Positions 30,491-40,058 of a stretch of 64,000 nt of DNA are shown in pieces (within the stretch, counting starts at the first letter, position 1; each line of letters opens with the position of its first letter). The stretch is from Caulochytrium protostelioides (taxonomy: Eukaryota; Chytridiomycota; Caulochytriomycetes; Caulochytriales; Caulochytriaceae). The notes beneath the pieces were generated by a model, which was given only the letters and a program-made list of their open reading frames with translations, made no database searches and was not told the origin of the DNA. Location of the stretch: assembly GCA_003615045.1 (NCBI GenBank), contig ML014167.1:45261-109260 (forward strand), given 5' to 3'. The translations under genes were made by a program, and so were the position numbers.

Positions 30491-31821
30491 TCAATATCCT
30501 AGCTCTCCGGCCGACCCTGGCGTAACGAAAGGGCGGCCGCGACACGTCCATGCGACCACCGTCGAGAACGGCGTCTTGACGTGTTGGCCAACCCCACCAG
30601 CCTCGTCCATACGTCGTCCTCGTGACCGTGGTGGCGAGTTGCGCAGCTCTTTAGAAAAAGGGTCCTCCGCCGATCCCCCTTTTGTTGGATCTGCGGCGGC
30701 CTCGAAGGGTTGGGCTGTCCGCCCCCGCACGGCACCACACGTCGATCCCGGAGAACTAGTCGCTGGCGGCGGTGGCCCCCCTGCGGCCCTTTCTTTCGCG
30801 CCGTCCCGTGCGCCACCAACACGCCACATCGCTCTCCTGCGGCAGGCCTCGGCCCAACGATACGCGCAGGTCCGACGCCGGCGCGGTGAGCGCGTGGGAC
30901 GGCTCGGCTCCCGATCGGCCGCCTCCGCCTCCGCCTTCCTCCCTCCTCGCTTTCAGGGTCTCAGCCGACGGCGTCCCGCGCCCGTCGGCCCATCTCACCC
31001 AGCGGGAGTTCTGGCGGGCCGGCCGGCGTCGTCTCTCCGCTGCCGCCCTGCGTACTCTAAGATCTCGAATCTCGCGGGCCGCTCGAACGCCCTGGAAGCG
31101 TACGCGTCCTCAGCCGGGCCGTGGTGGAGATCTCCCCGCTCGTTCCAGATTGTCGGAACGGTCTGCGACCTCGTTTCGCTGGCGTGGGACGATCGGGCGT
31201 GGTTCTCAGCGCCTGATGCCGGGATCGTGATCCGTAGGCCGACACAACTTCGGAGCCAGAGCTCTCTCTGCATCTCGCACTCAACGTTTTACTCGGCCTC
31301 AACAACCGCCGGGATTCAGCGCCGCAGCGAAAGCGGGTGCGTGTGTTTGAACGTGAGAGCGATTTGTGCGTGAGCGTGAAAAAGAACGTCGCCGTCGTGT
31401 CGGGCCGTCCAGCCGTCGTCGGACTCGCTACGGCGAACGGCCGTACAGGGCAGGGGATCCCTTTCCCATCTCTGCTAGATGCCGCGCTCCGCGCCGGACG
31501 GCATGCCGGAATATTCGCGACGCTCGTGCTCTCTCCTCCATCCGCCCCTCTCCCTTCTCTGTTGTTTTTTGCTTTAGTGACCGCCTGCCGGCGGCGCCTG
31601 TCCTCGCGGTCTCCGTGTGGAGGCACGCTCTGGTCTGCTCACCACTCCCGGACGGCGCCGATCGGTGCCGCGCTCATCGGCCCTCCCGGCCCCCTCGCGC
31701 AGCGCACCCCAGGGCGAGCGGCAACACCCCTAAGCGCCATCGCCTCGTGCGCTCCGCATCGCGGCGGCGTGAGCACCCCGGGCGATCGACCCCCATCGAG
31801 CCCCTCGCGGCCTCCCGCGCC
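30491..31821. other. Probable promoter and 5' UTR of the velvet gene
   Basis: Open frames here (for example 30576-31373 plus) lack recognisable domains. The velvet frame itself is open from about 31366, but the residues before 31822 are Arg/Pro/Ser-rich without family similarity, so they are read as UTR. Confidence 0.4.
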
Positions 31822-34116
31822 ATGGCGGCTCGAGCGCCATGGCCCGGGAGACCCTCGCGGCCTGCGGGGCAGCCGCCGCGCGATCCCCACCCGCCATGGA
31901 CGGGCTCGCATCCGCCCCATCCCTTCCCCCGTCCTGCGTCGGACGATGCCGCGTCCCCGATCGTGATCCCGCCGCACCACCCCTGGGCGGGCCCGGCGCC
32001 CTACGATGTTCCCGTCGATCACGGCCGCGGTGTGGAATCTGGGGCGCCGAGGCCCGCTTACCCGCAGGCTGCGTCCCGGCACGACACGTATGCCACGGCC
32101 GATTCCTCTCGTGCCGCGTCACCACCACCCGCTCAGGCGTATGCTTATGCGTATGACCCGCTGCGGGACACATGGGTGACAGCACCGGCGCCAGCGCCAG
32201 CGCCGCCCAGGGCACCGCCTATGCCGCCGCCCATCGTGCCGGCGGTCGTGCCGGCCATGCCGCCTATGTCGCCGACTGTTGTGCCGCCCTATGGCGCCAC
32301 CTCGTGGCCCTCTGCGCAGGGACTGTATGACCATGAGCGGCTCCATCGGTGGCCTCCGAGCCTTAAAACTCGACGGCCTTCGGAGGCGCCGGACTTCTAC
32401 TGCTCCCAGCCGATTCCCGTGCGGCCGCGGATGTGGGTTGACGACACGCCGGTCGACCCCCCGCGAGCCGCGCGGCCTAGCGGGTGGGCGGCCATGGCCC
32501 CAGGCGGTCGCGCGGCCTTCGCGCCGCGTCTTCCCGACGCCGCCGTGACGCCGCCCGCGGCGCCCCCGCCCATGCCCATGCCCATCCCCGTGCCCTCGGC
32601 GCCGGTCTATCCGTCGTCGGCGACGGTGATGACGATGGCCCGCTCGGCGCCGCCGTGGCCCCCGCACGCCTCGCAGCCGCCGTGGGCGCCGCCTCCGCCG
32701 CCAGCCGGCGCCCGCCGCGCGTCTCGCCCGGGATGGACGCAGGGACAGGCACCGGCGCCAGCACTGGACGACGCGTCGCCGCACGCGCCGCGGTACGAAC
32801 GCTTCATGCCAGGGCCCATGCCAGGGCCCATGTCGGCTCCGGCGTCGGCCCCAGCGTCGTCGGCACGAGCCCCCGCTGCGCGCCGCTTGGCGCGCAAGCC
32901 CGCCGCCGCCGCTGCGTGCCCATCGTCGAACTCGTCGGCGCCACGGCGGTCCACCGCCGCATCCAGAGCCGAGGCGATCACGCCGCCGCCCGTCCCGGCA
33001 CCGCCCGTGTCGCGATCGGCCCTCACGCTCCGCATCCGGCAGCAGCCCATCCGCGCACGCATGTGCGGATGCGGCGACAAGGACCGCCGCGCCATCGACC
33101 CGCCGCCCATCGCGCAGCTGGTGGACGCTGCGACGGGCGCGGATGCGTGGGCCGTCTCGGCCTTCTATGTCGTGCAGGCGAGCCTGTGCCGCGTCGTGCC
33201 CGCCTCCATGGCGCCCGCGGCCACCGCGCGCCTGCTGGCGCCGCTGCCACCGCCGCCGCCGCCACCGCCGCCGCCGGCGGGCACGTCGTCGGTCACCACG
33301 GGTGCCGCCGCTGCGGCACCAGCGCATGTCGCGACCGCACCCACGGCTGACTTAGGTCTCAAGACGGAGCCAGTGCCGGACTCTGCCGCCGCGTCCTCCT
33401 CCGTGCCGGCGCCACCGCTGTCCGACAAACCGCCCCTGCACCCGCCGATGGCCCTGTCGACGATGGTGCACGCGTCGGCCCCCCACCAAAGGCCCCTCTC
33501 GGGGGGCACGGGCGCGACCGCTGTCGACTGGACCCCCTTGTCCGTGTCCGCGTCCGCCTCCGCGACCGCGTCGACGTCCGGCACACCTCCTCCTGTCACG
33601 GCCTCGGAGGACCGGACCGTCTCGTCGTCGTCCACGGGCGAGTCGGCGGCCGTGTCGGCAGCCGTGTCGGCGGTGACCAAGACCGTGGTGGTGCCCATGC
33701 CGATTCCGACGAGCACGCGGTCGAGCCCGCTGATCGGCACGCTCGTCGCGTGCTCGATGGTTCTACACGACGACCAGAATGTCCGGGGCTGCTTCTTTAT
33801 CTTCCCCGACTTGAGCGTGCGGTACGAGGGCACGTTCGTTCTGAAGCTGTCACTCATCTCGCTCGAGGGCGAGCCGATGCCACTGCTGAAGGGCGAGACC
33901 ACTGTCGCGTCCGTCGTCTACACGCAGCCCTTCCGCGTGTACCCCCCGAAAGCGTTTCCAGGCATGATGGCCAGCTCGGCGCTCTCGCGCGCTTTTGCGC
34001 GCCAGGGATGCAAGCTCCCGATCCGGCGCGAGCGCGGCCGTCGCAAGCGCGGACCCCGGGTAGCGAGCGAGGCGGCCTCAATGGAGGTGATCGGCGTCCT
34101 TGACGACGGCGATTGA
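31822..34116 (+). CDS. Velvet-domain transcription regulator, VelB-like
   Basis: A 764-residue protein with a split velvet domain. The first part (about residues 400-455) reads LRIRQQPIRARMCGCGDKDRRAIDPPP and then SAFYVVQASLC. The second part (about 635-746) reads IGTLVACSMVLHDDQNVRG, CFFIFPDLSVRYEGTFVLKL and YPPKAFPGMMASSALSRAFA, followed by the basic end RRERGRRKRGP. Velvet proteins bind DNA with an NF-kappaB-like fold and form dimers that govern development, spores and secondary metabolism in the fungal nucleus. The ~180 low-complexity residues between the two parts recall the insertion in Aspergillus VelB. The first 400 residues are Pro/Ala-rich and disordered. The start at 31822 (MAARAPWPG) is the first plausible ATG after UTR-like sequence, but later Met residues are also possible. 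Confidence 0.92.
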   Translation: MAARAPWPGRPSRPAGQPPRDPHPPWTGSHPPHPFPRPASDDAASPIVIPPHHPWAGPAPYDVPVDHGRGVESGAPRPAYPQAASRHDTYATADSSRAASPPPAQAYAYAYDPLRDTWVTAPAPAPAPPRAPPMPPPIVPAVVPAMPPMSPTVVPPYGATSWPSAQGLYDHERLHRWPPSLKTRRPSEAPDFYCSQPIPVRPRMWVDDTPVDPPRAARPSGWAAMAPGGRAAFAPRLPDAAVTPPAAPPPMPMPIPVPSAPVYPSSATVMTMARSAPPWPPHASQPPWAPPPPPAGARRASRPGWTQGQAPAPALDDASPHAPRYERFMPGPMPGPMSAPASAPASSARAPAARRLARKPAAAAACPSSNSSAPRRSTAASRAEAITPPPVPAPPVSRSALTLRIRQQPIRARMCGCGDKDRRAIDPPPIAQLVDAATGADAWAVSAFYVVQASLCRVVPASMAPAATARLLAPLPPPPPPPPPPAGTSSVTTGAAAAAPAHVATAPTADLGLKTEPVPDSAAASSSVPAPPLSDKPPLHPPMALSTMVHASAPHQRPLSGGTGATAVDWTPLSVSASASATASTSGTPPPVTASEDRTVSSSSTGESAAVSAAVSAVTKTVVVPMPIPTSTRSSPLIGTLVACSMVLHDDQNVRGCFFIFPDLSVRYEGTFVLKLSLISLEGEPMPLLKGETTVASVVYTQPFRVYPPKAFPGMMASSALSRAFARQGCKLPIRRERGRRKRGPRVASEAASMEVIGVLDDGD

Positions 34117-34750
34117 ACATTGGCCGTTGTGACGGTGACGGCGGCAGTGCGCCCGGCGTGTCGCCATTGTCGTGATCCGGCACGGGGAGGTGACGGGATG
34201 CGTGATCGAATCGGTGGCGCGGCTGTCTGTTGGCTCCACCACCCGTAACCCGGTCGATGGCCGGTCGGTGGCTTTGGCGCCGCCTGAGGCCCAGCGGTTC
34301 ATCGCGCGATGCCGCGTGCTGGCCGCTGCACCCGGAATGCGGGATGCGGGATACGAAACGTGAAATTCGGACGATTTTCAGACCGAAACGGTCCGCTATG
34401 AAGGATGAAAGGAAAGATGGCGGCGTCGGGACCGTTCCTCGTAGGGGCCTTCGGTAGCCGCTCGAAAGTGTCGCCTACTTCAAGCGTTGAATTGCAGCGT
34501 AATGGGCCCGGCTCTTGTTCAAGGGTCGTTCGTAGGTGTGACCCCCATCATACTTCGGGCGGTCTTTGGGTTGCGGCGGGTCGGGGCAGATCCTGGTTCG
34601 AGGGGCTTACCGTGCCCCTCGCCGGTCTTCCGGCGACACCACGACTGAGTCATGAGGCGGTCACCCCTTTCGTGGCCCGGTCGTTTTACTTTCGCGGGTC
34701 CCACACAGCAAGAACAGCATGACACGCGTACTGCGATGGACGGCCTTGAA
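34117..34750. other. Intergenic region between velvet gene and Fanzor relic B
   Basis: It holds the velvet 3' UTR and perhaps the decayed N-terminal part of the Fanzor relic. No separate feature is recognised. Confidence 0.4.
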
Positions 34751-35659
34751 AGCCGTAGGCGCCTTGGAAGCCATGGACGCCATGGGGCCGAACCGACATC
34801 TTTATGGCCGTGGTGGGGTTCAAAGGCCAAGTCGTCAGCTGGAAGCCGTTTCGAAAGCAGGCCTATGTGGACACCGACGTGAAAGCCGCCCACAAGCAGT
34901 CAGAGACCTGGTAGCGCCTTGTGAAAGAGCCGCTGCAGCAGCTGTCAGAGGTGAGCACCAAGTGCACAGCGTTCGCCGCGCACCACCGCTTCCTGGAGGC
35001 GTGGCTCGCCACATACGAACGGCTGTTCCGCTGTAGACCGAGTATCTCTTACCGCGCTGGGCATGCCATCGCCTGCGGTTGTACGACGGCCAGCAGCGCG
35101 TGTTGGCCCAGTTCTTGAACCGCGTCGCCGAGGGGGCCGCCACGGCGATGGAGCCCGTGGTGGTCGCCTATGGCGCGGCCAAGCTTGCCCCTGAGGGCAA
35201 GGGTGAGATCGCCGTCTCGACGTCTCGCGTACCAGGCGTGCGCCCAGCGGTTCCGCACCGTCCTGGTCGACAAGTTCCGGACGACCCAGATGCTTGCCGA
35301 GACGAATGAGATCCTGACCAAGGTGCAAACCCGGGACCCGACGGCCGTGCCGATCTCTCGCGTATCCAGGGCGTAAGTCCACCCGACCGCGCCGACGGCC
35401 GTCAACCCGGTCCGCAGGACCCGGGGGACTTGCCCGGACGCAAGTGGTCCTAAAACTCGGTCAACGCCGGCGCAACGGGACCGTGGTCCGAGGTTTGCTG
35501 TGCTGGGATGCCACCCACAGCACGTTTGTGAATCGCGATCTCAATGCCGCGTTGAATATCCGACGCTGTCTGGCCTTACCCGTCAGACCGACAGCGCTGT
35601 GCCGCAACCCGGGGCAAGCGCCGCTGCAGCCCTCGATCAGCAAGCTCATCCGGCGATAA
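34751..35659 (+). mobile_element. Fanzor1 (TnpB-like nuclease) relic B
   Basis: Plus-strand frames give an ordered Fanzor1 nuclease domain. A RuvC-I region near 34780 reads GRTDIFMAVVGFKGQVVSW, followed by KEPLQQLSEVSTK and RLRLYDGQQRVLAQFLNR. Next come VVVAYGAAKLAPEGKG, RuvC-II VDKFRTTQMLAETNE (Lys in place of the catalytic Glu, no CxxC) and, after a further frame change, RGLLCWDATHSTFVNRDLNAALNI. The last contains the RuvC-III RDLNAA motif at about 35531-35545. There is one in-frame stop early and at least two frame changes, so the copy is dead. It shares roughly 90% identity with relic A over about 280 bases, including the Lys substitution, so both descend from one recent source. Fanzor1 proteins are RNA-guided nucleases of eukaryotic transposons. 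No terminal repeats or guide-RNA scaffold were recognised. Confidence 0.75.
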
Positions 35660-36412
35660 ATCGAATGCAGACTGCCGCCTTGTATGACATAAAGGATGCA
35701 CCACGGAGGGCACGGAGTACGTGTTGGATCGTGGCCTATAGATTCTGTAAAAGGAATATAGAATTGGAAGCGGATCGTTTGTCCGTTGTACCTCGCAGCG
35801 TGAGGGGGTGGCCCTCGGGTGAGTGGCGCGACGCCGATCGCCGCCGGATGGGAGACCCCCTTCGCGGGCGTTTGACTCCGACGCGTGGCGCAGTCATGGA
35901 ACCTCCGGATCCGGCGGCCACACGGCCCCGCGCCGCCGCCCACTCAGCCGCTGGGGCCCACCGGGATGCAGGGCGCGCGGCGACTAGCCATGGCCGCGTC
36001 GGAGCCTGGTTCGGATGCTGGCGGCGGGGTGCCTGATGCCGGCGGCGCCGCGCCCATCCATCGTGTCCTTCCCTGTCGCACATGCGCTCCACGTGGCACC
36101 ACGTGCGTCGCGCACATCCGGCAGGGTCATCAGACATGTGTCGACATCATCGCGCATCACGCTCGAGTAGCGTCCGAGCGGCCGCGAGCACGTGGCACGA
36201 GCCCCGAATGCTTGGCTTCCCCGCCTGGCGCCATCGCTATCGGGGTTCGTCTGACCCGTTCGTGCTTCCACGTATCGCCCGTGCCATTGAGAGCGCCATT
36301 GAGCCCGCGCGCGCTTTCTGCATCGTTGCTGATTCGTGATCCCTCCTCCTCGCGAGCCCGTCAGCCAGCCCGTCAGCCAGCCAGCTCGTGAGCCAGCTCG
36401 TGAGCCAGCGCG
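35660..36412. other. Intergenic region upstream of GCN20-like gene
   Basis: It should hold the promoter of the ABCF gene. Just before the start codon lies a short tandem repeat of GTCAGCCAGCCC/GTGAGCCAGCTC units (about 36360-36411). No gene is recognised. Confidence 0.45.
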
Positions 36413-38689
36413 ATGACGCTTCCCAACACCGCCCCGCCGGCTCCAGCGCTGGTCAAGGCGTCCGAATCGCTGCTCCAGAAACGCGTGCCGACGCTCGATG
36501 CGGATCTGCTCGCATACGTCCGCGGCTACCTGACGGATGCCGAGACCGACCGCGACCTCGCCGGGTTGACCGACTTCCTCGGCCCGATCCTCGAAGCGCT
36601 TGGGCTGGCTGCGCCCGACGCCGCTACGATTTGCCGCGAGCTTGCTGAGCTGTTTGCGGGCGATGCTCCGCGCGCCCCGACCGATGTCGTGCCCAAGCTG
36701 TATGCGGACGACGACGACATGGCCGACGATTTTGCCGCCGACGGCCCGCGTACCCTCAGCCAAATCCTCGACATGAGCCAGACATTGACGTCCAAGACCC
36801 TAGAGCTGGTGCTCGGCAAGAAGATCGATATCCGCCACACCAACAGCACCAACGGTCCCAAAGAGTCGACGGTGAACCAAGCGAAGCTGAAGGCCGCGGA
36901 GGCCAAGCTCGCCAAGAAGAATGCGACGCGTGAGCTCTACGAAGCCGGCAACGAGCACATCCCCGTGTGGAACCCCGACGAGAAGCCCGCCCTCATTGTC
37001 AATCAGAGCAAACTCCGCAATGCGACGGGCAAAGACGTCCACATCGAGAACTTTGATGTCCATTACGCCGGCAAGCCAATTCTGGTCAATGCCGACATGG
37101 ACCTCGCCTACGGCCGGCACTACGGCTTGGTCGGCCAGAACGGTATCGGTAAAACGACGTTGCTGCGCGCGATTGCTGAGGGCGAGCTGCGGCTGCCGCG
37201 TGGCCTTAAGATTCTCCATGTTGAGCAGGAAGCCCGCTCGGACGACACGCCCGCACTGCAGTCGGTGCTGCAAGCCGACGAGGAGCGCGAGGCCGCGCTG
37301 ACTCGCGAGGCCCAGATCCATGCCCAGATGCAAAAACCGGGGATCTCTGCGGACCAGCTGGGGCTGTTGAGTCAGGAACTCGAGCAGATCGGCCAGCGGT
37401 TGCAGAACATGGACGCCGACACGGCGGAGTCGCGCGCCGCGACCATTCTTTCGGGTCTGGGGTTCACGACGGAGCAGCAGCACGCGGCCACCAAGACGTT
37501 CTCGGGTGGTTGGCGCATGCGTCTCGCACTGGCGCGCGCCCTCTTCTGCCGCCCGGACCTCTTGCTGGCGGACGAAATTTCTAACCACTTGGACATTCGC
37601 AGTGTCGCATGGCTGGAAAAGTGCTTTACCGAGTGGCCGGGTACCTTGCTTATTGTCTCGCACGACCGCTCCTTCCTTGACAACGTCACCACCGACATCT
37701 TGCATCTTCACGACAAGAAGCTCAATGCCTACCGCGGCAATTTCTCTCAGTTCTTGCAGACTCGCATCGAGCGCCGCAAGAACCAGCTCCGCGAGTACGA
37801 GTCGCAGTTGCAGTACCGCCAGCATCTGCAGGCCTTCATCGACCGCTGGCGGTACAATGCGAACCGCGCGGCCCAGGCCCAGAGCAAGATCAAGATCTTG
37901 GAAAAATTGCCACCGCTCGTGCCGCCTGTCGACGACGATATGGACGGCGGCGGGCTCGGCGAAGTCGACGACAACGGCAAGCGGATCTACTTCCGCTTCC
38001 CGGACGCCGAAGGCCTGCCGCCTCCGATTATCCAGGCCCAGAACGTTTCGTTCGGCTATACCCCGGAGCGCACCATTCTCGAAAACATCACGTTCGATGT
38101 GCATCTCCAGAGCAAGGCTGCGGTCGTCGGCCCCAATGGCGCCGGCAAAACTACGCTGATCCACCTGCTGATCGGCCGCTCGGAGCCCACCAAGGGCCAA
38201 GTCATCCGCCACGGTCGCCTGCGCATCGGCCTGTTCTCTCAGCACCACGTGGACCAGCTGGATCTGTCCTTGAGCTCGGTGCGGTGGCTCAGCTCGCAGT
38301 ACCCGGGCCACCCGGAGATGCACTACCGCCGCATCCTGGCGCGTTTCGGTCTGCAGGGCAACTCGCCGCTGCAGCCGATCGGCACGCTCTCGGGTGGTCA
38401 GAAATCACGCGTCGTGTTTGCCCAGCTCGCAATGCAGCAGCCGCATTTGCTCGTGCTCGACGAACCGACCAACCACTTGGACCACGACTCGGTCGGCGCC
38501 CTCGCCGACGCCCTGCGCGCCTTCGGCGGTGGCGTCATGATCGTCTCTCACGACGTCAAGTTCCTGGACGCCGTCTGCAACGAAGTCTGGGTCTGCGAGG
38601 ACAAGAGCCTCACCCGATTCCGCGGCTCGCCGGGCTGCACGGACGGCATTGTGCAGCAGTACAAAGCCTCGCTGGACCTGGAGTTCTGA
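36413..38689 (+). CDS. ABCF ATPase of the GCN20/ABCF3 type
   Basis: A 758-residue soluble protein with two ABC cassettes and no membrane segments. The N-terminal ~190 residues match the GCN20/ABCF3-specific region that in yeast binds the GCN1 C-terminal part. Cassette 1 has Walker A GQNGIGKTT near residue 241, signature FSGGWRMRLALAR near 363 and an unusual Walker B LLLADEISNHLD where most members have LDEPTNHLD. Cassette 2 has Walker A GPNGAGKTT near 573, signature LSGGQKSR near 659 and Walker B LLVLDEPTNHLD. Both H-loops (VSHDRSF and VSHDVKF) are intact. By family knowledge GCN20 acts with GCN1 on ribosomes to activate the kinase GCN2 when uncharged tRNA accumulates. Length is close to yeast GCN20 (752). 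The ATG sits just after a short tandem repeat. Confidence 0.94.
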   Translation: MTLPNTAPPAPALVKASESLLQKRVPTLDADLLAYVRGYLTDAETDRDLAGLTDFLGPILEALGLAAPDAATICRELAELFAGDAPRAPTDVVPKLYADDDDMADDFAADGPRTLSQILDMSQTLTSKTLELVLGKKIDIRHTNSTNGPKESTVNQAKLKAAEAKLAKKNATRELYEAGNEHIPVWNPDEKPALIVNQSKLRNATGKDVHIENFDVHYAGKPILVNADMDLAYGRHYGLVGQNGIGKTTLLRAIAEGELRLPRGLKILHVEQEARSDDTPALQSVLQADEEREAALTREAQIHAQMQKPGISADQLGLLSQELEQIGQRLQNMDADTAESRAATILSGLGFTTEQQHAATKTFSGGWRMRLALARALFCRPDLLLADEISNHLDIRSVAWLEKCFTEWPGTLLIVSHDRSFLDNVTTDILHLHDKKLNAYRGNFSQFLQTRIERRKNQLREYESQLQYRQHLQAFIDRWRYNANRAAQAQSKIKILEKLPPLVPPVDDDMDGGGLGEVDDNGKRIYFRFPDAEGLPPPIIQAQNVSFGYTPERTILENITFDVHLQSKAAVVGPNGAGKTTLIHLLIGRSEPTKGQVIRHGRLRIGLFSQHHVDQLDLSLSSVRWLSSQYPGHPEMHYRRILARFGLQGNSPLQPIGTLSGGQKSRVVFAQLAMQQPHLLVLDEPTNHLDHDSVGALADALRAFGGGVMIVSHDVKFLDAVCNEVWVCEDKSLTRFRGSPGCTDGIVQQYKASLDLEF

Positions 38690-39434
38690 TCCTCGCTTTG
38701 CGGGTGCGCGGGACCCGGCCGAGTCTGTGTGTTTATTTGCATACCCTCCACGCGTGGCCTGCCGCCATCCGTCGCCCGCTCGCTCGCCATGGGATCGGAT
38801 GGCGTTCACGCTTCTTTCGATGTATGATATTATCATATCTGGAATCATATCTGGACCGACGAGCGATGGAACAAGGCTTGGTTGGGGCTCCTTGAAACCT
38901 TCCTTAACTCCGCCGTACGGCAGATCGAGCTAAGACTCAGGCCATGGGGCAAAGCGCATAGAATGAGGCGCATTCGGCCCCCTGTCGCCTGCACGACGCG
39001 GCGGTGACGGCACACTATGAGGAACGACGGCACACATAGTCAGCCAGTCTCGCCCCTTTCCAGATACGACACACATATAACAATGATATTTCAAACAAAT
39101 AGAGACTAACAAAATGAAGGGAGAGAGAAGGTCAAGAAGATGGCAAAGGGAATGAAAATGCTTCTGTTTCGGTCGATTTTTGGTTGGTATTTCAGTTTGC
39201 CCCTTTTTTCTTTTTGCTGCGCTCACACCCTGATCGCATGAGAACGCGGTGCTGCATGCAGGGGCCGTAAGCCGCCACTGTGGCAGCTAGACAGGCCAGG
39301 CCAGGCTGGACGAGGCCTCGCAGAAAAATTGCGGTGCACGGCACCGCCGTAAGAACTGCCATGTCGCGCGTCGCTGGAGTTGAGCTGGCCACGTCGTGTG
39401 GTGTGGCACGGCGGCGACGCCCTTTGGGGCAGGC
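38690..39434. other. Convergent intergenic region
   Basis: It separates the stop codons of the ABCF and first MARVEL-like genes. It contains an AT-rich inverted repeat, TATGATA-T-TATCATA, at about 38823-38837, and A-rich sequence near 39100. No gene is recognised; both 3' UTRs probably lie here. Confidence 0.45.
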
Positions 39435-40058
39435 TTAAGCGACGTGGCGCCAGGCGCGGAACGCCAAGTACGTGATGACGAGGGTGGGCACGAAGGCGAG
39501 GAAAGAGAAGGCGGTGGCGGCATGGAGCTTGCCGCAGGACCCGTAGCACTCGAGATCGGCCAAGGAGGCGCCGGCGGCGAGCCAGAAGATGGCCCAGATG
39601 GCGGCAATGACGAACACGGCGAGGCGGGCGATGCCACTGCCGAGCACGCTCGGGCGGAAGAGCAAGAGGGCGAGCAACACCAGCGAGAGGATGAGCTCGG
39701 AGGCCGAAACGAAGAGGGTGTACGAGAGGCGGTGGTACGCGGAGTTAGAGCCGAAGGCGAGGCGCTTGCGGAAGCTGGCGGCGCAGCCGAGGGTGATGAT
39801 GGCAAAGAAGAGGATGAGCGCGCGCAGGAGCGTGTGGAGCCAGCGGCTGCGGCGGGAGCCGGCGTCGTGAATGCCGGACATGAAACCGCCGGAGGAGACG
39901 TGGTGCTTGGCGCCGGCCTGCTGGGGCGGCGGCGGGGCGCCCGGCGCGGGCGGCACGTTCGAGGTCATCTGCGGCTGCGCAGGCGGGTACGCATTCGGGT
40001 TGTGCGGGACACCGGCTTCGGCGTCCGGGTAGGCGGCAGGGTACGACGGGGCCGACAT
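39435..40058 (-). CDS. MARVEL-like four-helix membrane protein 1
   Basis: A 207-residue protein has a Pro/Ala-rich cytosolic N-terminus of about 65 residues and four hydrophobic segments: LLRALILFFAIITLGCAAS (about 72-92), LFVSASELILSLVLLALLLF (112-132), LAVFVIAAIWAIFWLAAG (142-160) and ATAFSFLAFVPTLVITYLAF (178-198). The layout and length fit the MARVEL family, which in fungi includes plasma-membrane organisers such as Nce102. A related gene lies 2.6 kb away on the same strand (42616-43215); both share an I-x-LGC-x-AS-x-R motif after helix 1 and FSFLA-x-x-P-x-L in helix 4. Function beyond membrane organisation is not predicted. The ATG at 40058 is the only suitable one. Confidence 0.72.
   Translation of the reverse strand: MSAPSYPAAYPDAEAGVPHNPNAYPPAQPQMTSNVPPAPGAPPPPQQAGAKHHVSSGGFMSGIHDAGSRRSRWLHTLLRALILFFAIITLGCAASFRKRLAFGSNSAYHRLSYTLFVSASELILSLVLLALLLFRPSVLGSGIARLAVFVIAAIWAIFWLAAGASLADLECYGSCGKLHAATAFSFLAFVPTLVITYLAFRAWRHVA

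Noticed and set aside
30576-31373. 265-codon plus-strand frame upstream of the velvet gene
   Set aside because: Low-complexity Arg/Ser/Pro content, no conserved segment and no supported ATG; more likely promoter or UTR.
32119-33327. 402-codon minus-strand frame opposite the velvet gene
   Set aside because: Arg-rich antisense shadow of Pro/Ala-rich coding sequence; no domain.
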